From Megasphaera massiliensis (GTDB lineage Bacteria > Bacillota > Negativicutes > Veillonellales > Megasphaeraceae), in the NCBI RefSeq assembly GCF_000455225.1, contig NZ_HF954537.1:617012-681011 (forward strand): a stretch of DNA of 64,000 nucleotides, read 5' to 3'. Below are positions 26,457 to 36,020 of the stretch, piece after piece (position 1 is the stretch's first letter; every line of letters starts with the position of its first letter). The position numbers and the translations under genes were made by a program. The notes beneath the pieces were generated by a model. The model searched no databases and was not told the origin of the DNA. It worked only from the letters and a program-made list of their open reading frames with translations.

Positions 26457-26531
26457 AAGTCATACTTCCTTTCATGAATCATGGCTAGTCTTTTCGATGC
26501 CCTTATGATACCACGCCTATTTCCTAAATGC

Positions 26532-26574
26532 AATAAAAATATCATTTTTAATTTTATATTTTGATATTTTTATT
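26532..26574. promoter_or_regulatory. Gapped AT-rich palindrome upstream of gntK, candidate operator
   Basis: AATAAAAATATCA (26532-26544) and its exact inverted copy TGATATTTTTATT (26562-26574) are separated by 17 bp. It lies 75-118 bp upstream of the gntK start, between two divergent genes. The RpiR-type regulator of the operon is the likely ligand; this is inference. Confidence 0.55.
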
Positions 26575-26739
26575 TCATAAGAAAGACTTTTTCTATGCTA
26601 AAAAGGCAATCATCCTTCCTGACGATGACCGCCTTGCTCCATTTCCCTTCCTGTGGTATAGTTATCTTGGTATATATAGATATATATGATCGTTTTGTTG
26701 GCTGAGCCTATTCAGTCACCCATCTAGGAGGGATTTTCC

Positions 26740-27303
26740 ATGAAGGTTATCTTATTAAATGGCAGCCGCCGCGAAAAGGGCTGCACCTATACGGCCCTGT
26801 CCGTCGTCGCCGATACGCTCCGTGAAAACGGCATCGATGCGGAAATCATCCACGCCGTCCCTGATAAAGCTGTCGTCACGGCCGCTGCTGAAAAGTTGAA
26901 TGCCGCTGACGGCCTGGTTATCGGTTCTCCCGTCTACTGGGCTTCGCCGACAGGCGAAATCATGTCCTTCATGGACCAATTAGCCGGTATGGCAGGTTCG
27001 GCCTTGGTCCATAAAGTCGGTGCTACCGTCGCCTCTGCCCGCCGGGCCGGCACGACGGCGACCTTAGACGTCCTCAATAAATACCTGGCCTACCATCAGA
27101 TGATCAGCGTCGCTTCGAGTTACTGGCCCATGGTCCACGGCAACACGCCGGATGAAGTCAAACGCGACGAAGAAGGCCTTCAGATCATGCGCACCTTAGG
27201 CCGCAACATGGCCTGGATTTTGAAGTGCATCGAAGCCGGGAAAAAAGCCGGTATCGACGCACCGCAGACGGAAGCCAAGATCATGACCAACTTCATCCGC
27301 TAA
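26740..27303 (+). CDS. Flavodoxin-family / NADPH-dependent FMN reductase
   Basis: A 187-aa flavodoxin-fold protein. The N-terminal phosphate loop LNGSRREKGCTYTAL binds FMN and the segment IGSPVYWASPTGEIMSFMDQ is typical of the NAD(P)H-dependent FMN reductase/iron-sulfur flavoprotein group. The usual cysteine cluster of iron-sulfur flavoproteins is missing (only the Cys in the phosphate loop), so a plain flavin reductase or quinone reductase is more likely. The partner is unknown. It is transcribed alone, divergently from gntK, with a terminator behind it. Confidence 0.82.
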   Translation: MKVILLNGSRREKGCTYTALSVVADTLRENGIDAEIIHAVPDKAVVTAAAEKLNAADGLVIGSPVYWASPTGEIMSFMDQLAGMAGSALVHKVGATVASARRAGTTATLDVLNKYLAYHQMISVASSYWPMVHGNTPDEVKRDEEGLQIMRTLGRNMAWILKCIEAGKKAGIDAPQTEAKIMTNFIR

Positions 27304-27317
27304 TGGCCGGAAGATTC

Positions 27318-27355
27318 AAAAAATCCGTACAGTCCCGCACTGTACGGATTTTCTC
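27318..27355 (+). terminator. Terminator of the flavodoxin-family gene
   Basis: AAAATCCGTACAG forms a 13-bp stem with a 7-nt loop, followed by TTTTCT. Confidence 0.8.
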
Positions 27356-27451
27356 ATATCCCCTTCTTGCTAAAAGTGTTGTCGTTGCCACGCTTTTTTT
27401 CGGAGAATTGTGTATAATAAGGAATATATTGTAAAAAAGTGAGGATTTCCT

Positions 27452-28099
27452 ATGTATCCTATAAATGTAGATCTCCGAAACCGGCCCTGTCTGGTCATCG
27501 GCGGCGGTACCGTCGCCGAACGAAAAGCGGCCCGCCTCCTCGACGAAGGAGCTGATGTCACCATCATCGCCCCGACGGCGACGAACACCGTAAAAGACTG
27601 GGCCGCTTCCAACAGGCTCACCTGGAAGGCCCGTCCTTATGAGACAGGCGACGAAAAGCCGTTCTTTCTCATCATCTGCGCTACTGACGATGAAAATGTA
27701 AGCCGCGCCGCCTCTCGTGCCGCAGAAGGAGCGGGTAAACCGATCAACGTCTGCGACGTCCCCGAACTATGCAGTTTCACGTTACCGGCCGTCGTCCGCC
27801 AAGGGGACTTACAGCTTGCCATTTCAACGAACGGCAAGGGGCCGGCCTTCTCGCGCTGGCTGCGGCAACGATTAGAAAAACGCTTTGATGACCGCTACAG
27901 CCGCTGGCTCGACGAAGTGGCCCGCGTCAGAAGTGCTGCCAAAGAGGCCCTGCCGTCCTCGAAAGACCGTCATGCTTTTTGGCGCACGGCCCTTTCGGAC
28001 GACATCATGGACCTCGTCGAAGCCAATGACATCGACGAAGCCGGCCGCCGCCTATTCCAAAAGCTTATCGAATTTGAAAGGAGCCGCCATGAAACGTAA
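27452..28099 (+). CDS. Precorrin-2 dehydrogenase / sirohydrochlorin ferrochelatase-like protein
   Basis: A 215-aa protein like the N-terminal half of CysG and yeast Met8p. It oxidises precorrin-2 to sirohydrochlorin with NAD+, and may insert iron for siroheme. The Rossmann motif VIGGGTVAERKAARLL lies at residues 15-30, and NVCDVPELCSFTLPAVVRQGDL follows at about 105-125. A TATAAT at 27413-27418 may be its promoter. It is the first gene of the tetrapyrrole operon and overlaps hemC by 11 bp, so translation of the two is coupled. Confidence 0.92.
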   Translation: MYPINVDLRNRPCLVIGGGTVAERKAARLLDEGADVTIIAPTATNTVKDWAASNRLTWKARPYETGDEKPFFLIICATDDENVSRAASRAAEGAGKPINVCDVPELCSFTLPAVVRQGDLQLAISTNGKGPAFSRWLRQRLEKRFDDRYSRWLDEVARVRSAAKEALPSSKDRHAFWRTALSDDIMDLVEANDIDEAGRRLFQKLIEFERSRHET

Positions 28100-29024
28100 C
28101 CTGACCATCGGTACCCGCAAAAGTGCCCTGGCCTTATGGCAGGCCGAATACATCAAAAAAGCCCTCGAAGGTCACGATTCGGAACTGACCGTAACCCTCG
28201 AGCATATCGTTACGAAAGGGGACAAGATCCTCGACGTCCCCTTGGCCCGCATCGGTGGCAAAGGACTCTTTACGACAGAACTCGAATCGCGGCTCCTCAC
28301 CGGTACCATCGATTTAGCCGTCCACAGCCTGAAAGATTTGCCTGCCGACCTCCCGGACGGTCTCTGCTTAGCCGCCGTCACGGCCCGTACTTACGTCCAC
28401 GACGTCTTGGTATCGAATCACTATGACTCCCTCGACGCCCTGCCGCAGGGGGCCTGCGTCGGCACGTCGAGCCTGCGCCGAAGGGCCCAGCTTCTCGCCT
28501 ACCGTCCCGACCTTACGGTTCGGGACCTTCGGGGCAACGTCGATACGCGGCTCAAAAAACTCGATGACGGCGAGTACGATGCCATCATCTTAGCCGAAGC
28601 CGGCCTCCATCGCCTGGGCCTTGCGAACCGCATCAGCCAGCTTCTCCCGACGGACATCATGATTCCTGCCGTCGGCCAAGGGGCGCTTGCCATCGAGACC
28701 CGCACCGACGACGATGAACTGAAACAGGCCTTAGCCTTTCTTTGCGACCCGGGCACGACGGCGGCCACGACGGCGGAACGGGCCTTTTTAGCCGCCATCA
28801 ACGGCAGCTGTCAGGTCCCCGTCGGCGTCTACGGCAGGGCCAAAAACGATCAGCTGATCCTCTCTTGTATCATCGCCGCCCCGGACGGCAGCCGTGCCTT
28901 CCGCCATCAGACCACCGGCCTTCTCACTTCCGGGGCCGCCCTCGGCCAAGAGGCCGCTAAGACCCTCCTCGACTGTGGGGGCCGCCAAATTTTGACAGAC
29001 CTCGGCATTACCCCTGCCGAATAA
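28089..29024 (+). CDS. hemC: Porphobilinogen deaminase (hydroxymethylbilane synthase)
   Basis: It joins four porphobilinogen units into hydroxymethylbilane. The 311-aa protein begins LTIGTRKSALALWQAEYI and carries KGLFTTELE, DLAVHSLKDLP, VGTSSLRRRAQLL, LRGNVDTRLKKL and the cofactor cysteine in INGSCQVPVG (about residue 240). The ATG at 28089 has AAAGGAG upstream. A longer open frame upstream overlaps the previous gene and is not used. Confidence 0.97.
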   Translation: MKRNLTIGTRKSALALWQAEYIKKALEGHDSELTVTLEHIVTKGDKILDVPLARIGGKGLFTTELESRLLTGTIDLAVHSLKDLPADLPDGLCLAAVTARTYVHDVLVSNHYDSLDALPQGACVGTSSLRRRAQLLAYRPDLTVRDLRGNVDTRLKKLDDGEYDAIILAEAGLHRLGLANRISQLLPTDIMIPAVGQGALAIETRTDDDELKQALAFLCDPGTTAATTAERAFLAAINGSCQVPVGVYGRAKNDQLILSCIIAAPDGSRAFRHQTTGLLTSGAALGQEAAKTLLDCGGRQILTDLGITPAE

Positions 29025-29036
29025 AGGAGGTTTTCC

Positions 29037-30558
29037 ATGAACGGCATTGTATATCTCACCGGCGCCGGCCCCGGCGACTACCGCCTCTTGACCTTAAAGG
29101 GCCGCGACGTCCTGCGTCTCGCCGACGTCGTCATCTACGACTACCTGGCGGATGAACGGCTCCTGGATTTTACCCGGCCCGATGCAGAAAAAATATACGT
29201 CGGCAAAAAAAGCCGCCGACCACACCCTCTCCCAAGAGAAAATCATCGACTTACTCCTTGAAAAAGCCCGTGCCGGAAAGGTCGTCGTCCGCCTCAAAGG
29301 CGGCGACCCTTTCGTCTTCGGCCGCGGCGGCGAAGAAAGCCGGGCCCTTCACGACGCCGGCATCCCCTTTGAAATCATTCCCGGCGTGACCTCAGCCATC
29401 GGCGCTGCGGCCTACGCCGGCATTCCCGTCACCGACCGGACAGCGGCTTCGTCCTTTGCCGTCGTCACCGGCCATGAAGATCCGACGAAGAAAGAATCGT
29501 CCATCCGTTGGGACAAACTGGCAACGGCCGTCGATACCTTAGTCTTCCTCATGGGCGTCCACAACCTGCCCTTGATTACGAAAGAATTAATGGCCCACGG
29601 AAGAAGGGCCGACACGCCGGCGGCCCTCGTCCGCTGGGGCACCAAGCCCATACAGGAAACGTTAGTGGCTACCGTCGGCGATATCGCCCAAAAGGCTGCC
29701 GAACAAGGCTTCAAGGCGCCGGCCATCTTCGTCGTCGGCGACGTCGTATCCCTGCGGCCATCCATGCAGTGGTTCGATACGAAACCGCTCTTTGGCCTGC
29801 GCATCGCCGTCACCCGCACCCATGCCCAGGCGCCGGCCCTCACCCGGCAGCTGGAAGACTTGGGCGCATCGTGTATCGAAGTCCCGACGATCCGCATCGA
29901 ACGGCCGAGCGACAATTATGCCGCCCTCGATACCGCCATCGACAAAATTTCCGCCTACGACTGGCTGATTTTCACCAGCACCAACGGCGTCGACGCCTTT
30001 TTCCGCCGCCTGTCGAAAAAAAATCTCGACAGCCGCGCCTTAGGACGGGCTAAACTGGCCGCCATCGGCAGCGCCACGGCAGAGGCCCTCCTCACCCACG
30101 GTCTTACGGCCGACGTCGTCCCCCGGGCCTACTGTGCCGAAGGGCTCTTCGAAGCCTTATCGCCCCACCTTAGAGGCGGCGAGAAAATCCTCATCCCCCG
30201 CGCCAAAGAAGCCCGCTCCTTCCTGCCCGATACCCTCCGCCGTCACGGGGCCTCCGTCGATATCTGTGAAGCCTACCAAACCGTCGGCGCCGAGGAAAAC
30301 AAGGAACGCTTAAAAAAACTATTGACGGACGGAAAAATCGACGTCGTCACCGTCACCAGTTCGTCGGCAGTCCGCCATTTTCTGGAACTCACCAAAGATG
30401 CCGGCACCGCCCTCGACGACCTGACCTTTGCCTGCATCGGTCCCATTACGGCCCAAACGTGCCGCGAACAGGGCCTCACCCATATTCTTACAGCCTCGAC
30501 CTATACGACAAAAGGTCTGACTGATTGTATAAAAGATTGGAGATTAGAAAAACGATGA
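29037..30558 (+). CDS. cobA-hemD: Uroporphyrinogen-III C-methyltransferase / uroporphyrinogen-III synthase fusion, with an apparent frameshift
   Basis: The N-terminal half is the SAM-dependent methyltransferase (CobA/SUMT) that makes precorrin-2: [55 protein letters not shown]. From about residue 250 follows HemD ([37 protein letters not shown]), which closes hydroxymethylbilane to uroporphyrinogen III. The first frame (29037-29261) ends shortly after KIYVGKK; the second carries the rest. One extra A in the seven-A run at 29205-29211 explains the break; removing it gives 506 aa. A sequencing error or a recent mutation is likely. The AAGGAGG site precedes ATG 29037, and the stop overlaps hemB. 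Confidence 0.93.
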
Positions 30559-31544
30559 ACGTAAATACCCTCCGCCCCCGCCGCCTGCGCCGTTCGGCAC
30601 CGCTGCGGGCTATGATTCGAGAAAACCACCTCTCCCTGAACGATTTCATCTACCCCATTTTCGTCGTCCCCGGAACGAAGGTCAAAGAAGAGATTCCCAG
30701 CATGCCCGGCTGTTACCACCTGTCCGTCGACAATGCCGTCGCCTTAGCTGAAGAAATCCGGGAACTCGGCATCAAAGGCATCGAAATCTTCGGCCTGCCG
30801 GCCTATAAAGACGACATCGGTTCCAGTGCCTGGGATCCGGAAAGCCCGGTCCAGCGTGCCATGAAGGCTATCAAAAAAGCCGTGCCTGACATGGTCATCG
30901 TCGGCGACGTCTGCCTCTGTCAGTATACGAGCCACGGCCACTGCGGCAAACTTTGCGGCCACGAAGTCGATAACGATGCCACCTTGGAACTCCTCAATAA
31001 AGTTGCCCTCAGCCAGGCCGAAGCCGGTGCCGACATCATCGCCCCGTCAGACATGATGGACGGCCGCGTGGCCTCGATTCGAAAGGCCCTCGACGCCAAC
31101 GACTTCACCGACATCAGCATCATGTCCTACGCCGCTAAATACGCCTCGGCCTATTACGGCCCCTTCCGCGATGCGGCCGATTCGGCACCTCACTTCGGCG
31201 ACCGCCGGGGCTATCAGATGGACCCGGCCAACAGCCGCGAAGCCATGAAAGAAATCGACCTCGACCTCGACGAAGGTGCCGACATCATCATGGTCAAACC
31301 GGCCCTGGCCTACCTCGACATTGTCCACCAGGCCCGGGAACGCTGCCAGCGGCCCATTGCCACGTACAACGTCAGCGGCGAGTACGCCATGGTCAAGGCG
31401 GCGGCCCAAAAAGGCTGGATCGACGAAAAGCGCATCGTCACCGAATCCCTGCTCAGCATGAAGCGAGCCGGTTCGGACATCATCATCACCTACCACGCCA
31501 TCGACGTCGCCCGATGGCTGAAAAACGGCGACATCGAGGTTTAG
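30555..31544 (+). CDS. hemB: Porphobilinogen synthase (delta-aminolevulinate dehydratase)
   Basis: It condenses two 5-aminolevulinate molecules to porphobilinogen. The 329-aa enzyme carries the zinc-binding cysteines in [14 protein letters not shown] (Zn-dependent type), SDMMDGRV, the Schiff-base lysine in [18 protein letters not shown], and [11 protein letters not shown] with the second lysine. The ATG at 30555 overlaps the hemD stop by four bases (ATGA). An in-frame ATG at 30525 lies within hemD and lacks a ribosome site. Confidence 0.97.
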   Translation: MNVNTLRPRRLRRSAPLRAMIRENHLSLNDFIYPIFVVPGTKVKEEIPSMPGCYHLSVDNAVALAEEIRELGIKGIEIFGLPAYKDDIGSSAWDPESPVQRAMKAIKKAVPDMVIVGDVCLCQYTSHGHCGKLCGHEVDNDATLELLNKVALSQAEAGADIIAPSDMMDGRVASIRKALDANDFTDISIMSYAAKYASAYYGPFRDAADSAPHFGDRRGYQMDPANSREAMKEIDLDLDEGADIIMVKPALAYLDIVHQARERCQRPIATYNVSGEYAMVKAAAQKGWIDEKRIVTESLLSMKRAGSDIIITYHAIDVARWLKNGDIEV

Positions 31545-31546
31545 CC

Positions 31547-32815
31547 ATGGATTTAGTCATCGTCGGACTCAATCATAAAACGGTCCCCGTCGCCATTCGG
31601 GAACAATTTGCCATGACACCGGACGCCATCGGCAGCAGCCTTCAGCACCTCGACGACTACGGCGGCCTTCGCGAAGCCGTTGTCCTGTCGACGTGCAACC
31701 GCTCCGAAGTCTACGCCGTCGTCGATGACATCCGGGAAAACGAACAGGCCCTGCGCGACTTCTTCCTCGATTTGGCGGGAAAACCGACCTATAACCCGTC
31801 CTATTTCTACCGCTACACAGGAAAGGAATGCATCGCCCATTTATTCACCGTCGCCGCCAGTCTCGACTCCCTCGTCATCGGCGAAGGCCAAATCTTAAGC
31901 CAGGTCAAACAGGCCTACGTCATGGCCCATGAACACGGGGCTACCGGGGCCATCTTAAATATGCTCTTTCAGCAGGCCATCGCCGTCGGAAAAAGGATCC
32001 GAACGGACACGCACATCGCCTACCACGCCGTATCGGTCAGTTATACGGCCGTCCAAATGGCGGAAAAGGTCTTCGGTTCCTTAAAAGGAAAAGGGCTTCT
32101 TCTCTACGGTGCCGGCCAGATGGCCCGCCTGACGGCCCAAAACTTTCTCGGAAAAGGCGCCGATAAACTCTACATCGTCAACCGCCACTTAGAACGCGCC
32201 CAAGAACTGGCCGGCGACGTCGGCGGTCAGGCCGTTCATTACAAAGAAGCCGAAACGATCGTGGACGACGTCGACATCGTCATCGCCTCGACGGGGGCAC
32301 CGCATTACGTCGTCACCGTCCCCCGCCTGCGCCGCTTCCAGGAACGGCGTAAGGGGCGGCCCCTCCTGCTCATCGACATCGCCGTCCCCCGCGACATTTC
32401 TCCCGATGCCGCTGCTATCGACGGCGTCACCTTATACAATATCGACGATTTAGAAGACATCGTCCACGACAACGAAGCGGCCCGACAGCGAGAAGCCGTC
32501 GCCGCCAAAGTCATCGTCGACGAAGCCGTCACCGCCATGGTCGAGCGCTACCGCTACCTTTCGGTCCGGCCCGTCGTCGTCAGCCTCTCTCAGCAGGCCG
32601 AACAGACGCGGCGCCACTTCGTCAAAAAGGCCCGCAGCAAACTGCCGGAACTGACGGACGAACAATTTCGCGTCGTCGAAAACTTATCGCACATCTTAGT
32701 CCGCAAAATCCTGCGTGCGCCCTTGCAGCGCACCGTCGAAGCGGCCCATACGCCTGACGAAGCGCAGGTCGTCCGCGAACTGCAAAACGTATTCAAGTTA
32801 GACATTAAAGAGTAA
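31547..32815 (+). CDS. hemA: Glutamyl-tRNA reductase
   Basis: First committed step of the C5 pathway: it reduces glutamyl-tRNA(Glu) to glutamate-1-semialdehyde with NADPH. The 422-aa protein has GLNHKTVPVAIRE, the catalytic cysteine in LSTCNRSEVY (about residue 50), SLVIGEGQILSQVKQAY, the NADPH loop LYGAGQMA, and a C-terminal dimerisation helix. GAGG lies just before ATG 31547. In the gene order it precedes hemL, with which it forms a complex in other bacteria. Confidence 0.97.
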   Translation: MDLVIVGLNHKTVPVAIREQFAMTPDAIGSSLQHLDDYGGLREAVVLSTCNRSEVYAVVDDIRENEQALRDFFLDLAGKPTYNPSYFYRYTGKECIAHLFTVAASLDSLVIGEGQILSQVKQAYVMAHEHGATGAILNMLFQQAIAVGKRIRTDTHIAYHAVSVSYTAVQMAEKVFGSLKGKGLLLYGAGQMARLTAQNFLGKGADKLYIVNRHLERAQELAGDVGGQAVHYKEAETIVDDVDIVIASTGAPHYVVTVPRLRRFQERRKGRPLLLIDIAVPRDISPDAAAIDGVTLYNIDDLEDIVHDNEAARQREAVAAKVIVDEAVTAMVERYRYLSVRPVVVSLSQQAEQTRRHFVKKARSKLPELTDEQFRVVENLSHILVRKILRAPLQRTVEAAHTPDEAQVVRELQNVFKLDIKE

Positions 32816-32827
32816 GGAGGCCTTTCC

Positions 32828-34117
32828 ATGATTTCCTTAGAAAAATCAAGGGCCGCGTTTTCCGAAGCGCAGACCCTCATGCCGGGCGGCGTCAACAGCC
32901 CGGTCCGTTCCTACAGCCGTATCGGCTGCCCGCCGCCGTTCATCGCCCGGGCCAAGGGCAGTACCATCACCGACATCGACGGCAACGAGTATATCGACTA
33001 CGTCGGATCCTGGGGTCCCATGATCGTCGGCCACGCCCATCCCCGCGTCGTCAAAGCCCTCCAGGAAGCGGCCGAACGGGGCACGAGCTACGGCGCACCG
33101 ACCCTCGTCGAGTCCGATTTGGCCAAACTCGTTCGCCAGGTCTACCCGTCCATCGAAAAACTGCGCATGGTCAATTCCGGTACGGAAGCGACGATGAGCG
33201 CCATCCGCGCCGCCCGAGGCTATACGGGCCGGGAAAAGATCGTCAAATTCATCGGCTGCTATCACGGCCACGGCGACAGCCTCTTAGTCAAGGCCGGCAG
33301 CGGCGCCGCCACCTTCGGTCAGCCTGACAGCCCGGGGGTTACGGCCGGCACGGCCAAAGATACCCTGACCGTCCCTTATAACGATGCCGCCGCCTTTAAG
33401 GCCCTGATGGACCGTAGCGGCGACGATATCGCTGCCGTCATCGTCGAACCCATTGCCGGCAACATGGGCCTCGTCCTCCCCCAAGAAGGCTACCTCGACC
33501 TCCTCCGGGAAGAAACGAAGAAACACGGCACGGTCCTCATCTTTGACGAAGTCATGTGCGGTTTCCGCTCGGCCCTTCACGGGGCTCAGAGCCTCTACCA
33601 TATTGAGCCCGACATGACGACCTTAGGGAAGATCATTGGCGGCGGCCTGCCCGTCGCAGCCTACGGCGGAAAAAAAGCCATCATGGACTGCGTCTCGCCG
33701 GAGGGTCCGGTCTACCAGGCAGGCACCTTAAGCGGCAACCCCCTGGCCATGGCAGCCGGCCTTGAAACGCTGCGCATCATTACGGAAGATCCGAACTATA
33801 TCGAAAAGGTCACGGAAAAGACATCGACCCTTACCGAAGGAATCCGTCAGGCCGCCGAAAAAGCCGGCGTCCAGGTCCAGGTCCCCCAGGCCGGCACCAT
33901 GTTCAGCGTCTTTTTCAGCGACCGACCGGTCACGAACTACGCCGATGCCGAAGGCTGCGACGCCGAGGCCTTCAAGAGCTACTTCCTGTCTATGCTGAAT
34001 GACGGCATTTACCTGGCTCCGTCGCCCTTTGAAACGAACTTCGTCTCCGGCGCTCACAGCGATGCCGACATCGAAAAGACGATTAAAGCTGCTGAAAAGG
34101 CCTTCCGCACCTTATAA
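32828..34117 (+). CDS. hemL: Glutamate-1-semialdehyde 2,1-aminomutase
   Basis: A PLP enzyme that converts glutamate-1-semialdehyde to 5-aminolevulinate. The 429-aa protein shows [12 protein letters not shown] at the N-terminus, [35 protein letters not shown], and the PLP lysine in [25 protein letters not shown] precedes the start by seven bases. With hemA it completes the route from glutamyl-tRNA; the operon as a whole reaches uroporphyrinogen III and precorrin-2, but contains no genes for protoheme. Confidence 0.97.
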   Translation: MISLEKSRAAFSEAQTLMPGGVNSPVRSYSRIGCPPPFIARAKGSTITDIDGNEYIDYVGSWGPMIVGHAHPRVVKALQEAAERGTSYGAPTLVESDLAKLVRQVYPSIEKLRMVNSGTEATMSAIRAARGYTGREKIVKFIGCYHGHGDSLLVKAGSGAATFGQPDSPGVTAGTAKDTLTVPYNDAAAFKALMDRSGDDIAAVIVEPIAGNMGLVLPQEGYLDLLREETKKHGTVLIFDEVMCGFRSALHGAQSLYHIEPDMTTLGKIIGGGLPVAAYGGKKAIMDCVSPEGPVYQAGTLSGNPLAMAAGLETLRIITEDPNYIEKVTEKTSTLTEGIRQAAEKAGVQVQVPQAGTMFSVFFSDRPVTNYADAEGCDAEAFKSYFLSMLNDGIYLAPSPFETNFVSGAHSDADIEKTIKAAEKAFRTL

Positions 34118-34145
34118 TATATATAAGACCGAAAGAAGGTACATC

Positions 34146-34313
34146 GTGATAAATCAGCCCGACAAAAAGGAAAAGACAAAAGCAATACAATTCAGAATCG
34201 ATGAAACGTTACTTAAGCGATTTAATGAAGTGACAGAACGCTATAGCGTTAATAAGAGTGCATTAATTAGAAGCTGGATAGAACAATACCTGGAAAAGCA
34301 TAAAGATGAGTAA
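34146..34313 (+). CDS. Small ribbon-helix-helix (CopG/Arc-like) protein
   Basis: A 55-aa protein starting at GTG 34146, with AGAAGG seven bases upstream. The central part AIQFRIDETLLKRFNEVTER, then SVNKSALIRSWIEQYLEK, has the strand-helix-helix pattern of the CopG/Arc superfamily: DNA-binding repressors and antitoxins. No toxin gene is adjacent; a terminator follows. Its codons (ATA, AGA, TTA, AAT) are strikingly AT-rich compared with hemL and the ABC genes around it, which suggests recent arrival. Confidence 0.7.
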   Translation: MINQPDKKEKTKAIQFRIDETLLKRFNEVTERYSVNKSALIRSWIEQYLEKHKDE

Positions 34314-34334
34314 ATAACAAACTTATCCCCACAC

Positions 34335-34375
34335 AAAAAATCCCGTCTGAGCCATCGCTCAAACGGGATTTTTTC
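34335..34375. terminator. Bidirectional terminator between convergent transcripts
   Basis: AATCCCGT(C/T)TGAGC forms a stem with one mismatch and a 4-nt loop, with A run before and T run after. It serves the small RHH gene on plus and the ABC operon on minus. Confidence 0.88.
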
Positions 34376-34406
34376 ACAGCCCTTCTCTTTTAGGAAAAGC
34401 TGTCTC

Positions 34407-35126
34407 TTATAAGATTTTCGACAAGAAAGCCTGGGTCCGTTCTTCCTTCGGATGAGAGAAGAGATCGTCCGGTTTCCCCTGTTCCAGAATCTTGCCTTCA
34501 TCGACGAATAAGACCCGATCGGCCACTTCGCGGGCAAAGCCCATTTCGTGGGTGACGATGGCCATGGACATGCCGTCGTGGGCCAGGTCTTTAATGACGT
34601 CGAGAACTTCGCGGACCATTTCCGGGTCAAGGGCCGACGTCGGTTCGTCGAAGAGGATGAATTTCGGCTTCATAGCCAAGGCGCGGGCAATGGCCACACG
34701 CTGCTGCTGGCCGCCGGATAAGGTTTCGGGATAGGCATCCTTCTTATCGGCCAGACCGACTTTTTCGAGGAGCTGAAGAGCCACTTCCGTCGCGGCTTCC
34801 TTGCTTTCCCCACGGGTCTTCATGGGCGACAAGATGATGTTTTCCAAGACCGTCATGTGCGGGAAGAGATTGAACCGCTGGAAGACCATGCCGACTTCCT
34901 TGCGGACGCTGTTGATGCTCTTAGCATCGTTCATGCTGATGCCGTCGACGATGATTTCGCCGGCCGTCGGTTCTTCCAGGTAATTGATACAGCGGAGAAT
35001 CGTACTCTTGCCGGACCCGGACGGGCCGATGATGACGACGACTTCTTTATCTTGAATGGTCAAATCGATGCCCCGAAGAACCTCGTGTTTGCCAAAGCTT
35101 TTTTTCAACCCTTTAATTTCTATCAT
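34407..35126 (-). CDS. Polar amino acid ABC transporter ATP-binding protein
   Basis: A 239-aa ATPase of the GlnQ/HisP type. It shows Walker [10 protein letters not shown] (residues about 33-41), the Q-loop [15 protein letters not shown], signature [15 protein letters not shown], Walker [13 protein letters not shown], and the H-loop [11 protein letters not shown]. The ATG at 35126 has GGAGG ten bases upstream; a TTG nearer to it is too close. It overlaps the permease stop by 14 bp. The substrate is probably a polar amino acid; glutamine, cystine or arginine cannot be told apart here. Confidence 0.93.
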   Translation of the reverse strand: MIEIKGLKKSFGKHEVLRGIDLTIQDKEVVVIIGPSGSGKSTILRCINYLEEPTAGEIIVDGISMNDAKSINSVRKEVGMVFQRFNLFPHMTVLENIILSPMKTRGESKEAATEVALQLLEKVGLADKKDAYPETLSGGQQQRVAIARALAMKPKFILFDEPTSALDPEMVREVLDVIKDLAHDGMSMAIVTHEMGFAREVADRVLFVDEGKILEQGKPDDLFSHPKEERTQAFLSKIL

Positions 35127-35778
35127 CCGTTGCAAACCTCCGTTCCAAATAGCTTACCAACTGGGCGATGGTAAAGGTCATGACCAAATAAATAAAAGCG
35201 ACGGTCAGCCAGATTTCAAACGAGCCGTAGGTCTTAGCGATGATCAGCTGGCCCCGGCGGGTCAATTCTTCAAAGCCGATGACCGAAACCAGGGACGTTT
35301 CTTTGGTCATGGAAATAAATTCATTGCCAAGAGGCGGAATGACGTGTTTGAAAGCCTGGGGCAAAATGATGTAGCGCATAGTCTGCATCCACGACAGGCC
35401 GAGAGACCGACCGGCTTCCATTTGGCCCTTATCGACAGACTGAATGCCGGCACGGAAGATTTCTGCCACATAGGCCCCACTGTTGACGGAACAGGCGGCA
35501 ACGGCAGCGACGAAGGGGTTAATCCGTTCGCCGATGATCATGGGCAGGGCAAAGTAAATCAAAAAGATCTGGACTAAGAGCGGCGTCCCGCGGATAATAT
35601 TGACGTAGCAGACAGCCAGGATGTTCAATATTTTGACTCCTGACAAGCGGCACACACTGGTAATCAGGCCGAATACAAAACCTAAGCCGACGGCAATGGC
35701 CGTGATTTCAATGGTAACACCGGCGCCTGCCAACAGCAGAGGCAATGAATTCCAAATCAGGCTAAAATCAAATGACAT
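35113..35778 (-). CDS. Polar amino acid ABC transporter permease
   Basis: A 221-aa membrane protein of the HisM/GlnP family with about five helices, beginning [18 protein letters not shown]. The family signature [18 protein letters not shown] and the EAA loop [22 protein letters not shown] are present. The start at 35778 has AGGAG at a good spacing. It is encoded with its ATPase but without a substrate-binding protein or second permease in the operon; one permease acting as a homodimer is normal, the missing binding protein must come from elsewhere. Confidence 0.93.
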   Translation of the reverse strand: MSFDFSLIWNSLPLLLAGAGVTIEITAIAVGLGFVFGLITSVCRLSGVKILNILAVCYVNIIRGTPLLVQIFLIYFALPMIIGERINPFVAAVAACSVNSGAYVAEIFRAGIQSVDKGQMEAGRSLGLSWMQTMRYIILPQAFKHVIPPLGNEFISMTKETSLVSVIGFEELTRRGQLIIAKTYGSFEIWLTVAFIYLVMTFTIAQLVSYLERRFATDDRN

Positions 35779-35832
35779 GAATAACACTCCTCTTGATGAT
35801 ACAGATAAATATACAAAAACACATGCTATCTT

Positions 35833-35861
35833 ATTATACTTGCATATTTATGTGATGTCAA
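35833..35861 (-). promoter_or_regulatory. Promoter of the amino-acid ABC operon
   Basis: On the minus strand a full-consensus TTGACA (35861-35856) and TATAAT (35838-35833) are 17 bp apart, about 55 bp before the permease start. Confidence 0.88.
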
Positions 35862-35925
35862 TTCAGATTTAATAAATTTTCTTCATCTCCTGCCGCTTTT
35901 TTGCCCGTATTTGACAGAAAACGAC

Positions 35926-35966
35926 AAAAAAAGGAATGCATAAAGGAAGGCTCCCTTATGTATTCC
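35926..35966 (-). terminator. aroK-pfkA terminator
   Basis: On the minus strand GGAAT..CATAAGG pairs with CCTTTATG..ATTCC (one bulge), followed by seven T residues. A second, T-less hairpin CACAGCGGC/GCCGCTGTG (35980-36012) lies between it and pfkA. Confidence 0.75.
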
Positions 35967-36020
35967 CCTATTTGCAGGCACAGCGGCAAAAGCCGACGGG
36001 CAGCCGCTGTGAGAAGATAT

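Noticed and set aside
29205..29211. Programmed -1 ribosomal frameshift at the A run
   Set aside because: A -1 shift leads into the wrong frame; the SUMT domain continues only after a +1 shift or loss of one A.
29037..29261. Separate small gene at the start of cobA-hemD
   Set aside because: The 74-codon frame is the true N-terminus of the SUMT domain cut off by one extra A; it is not an independent protein.
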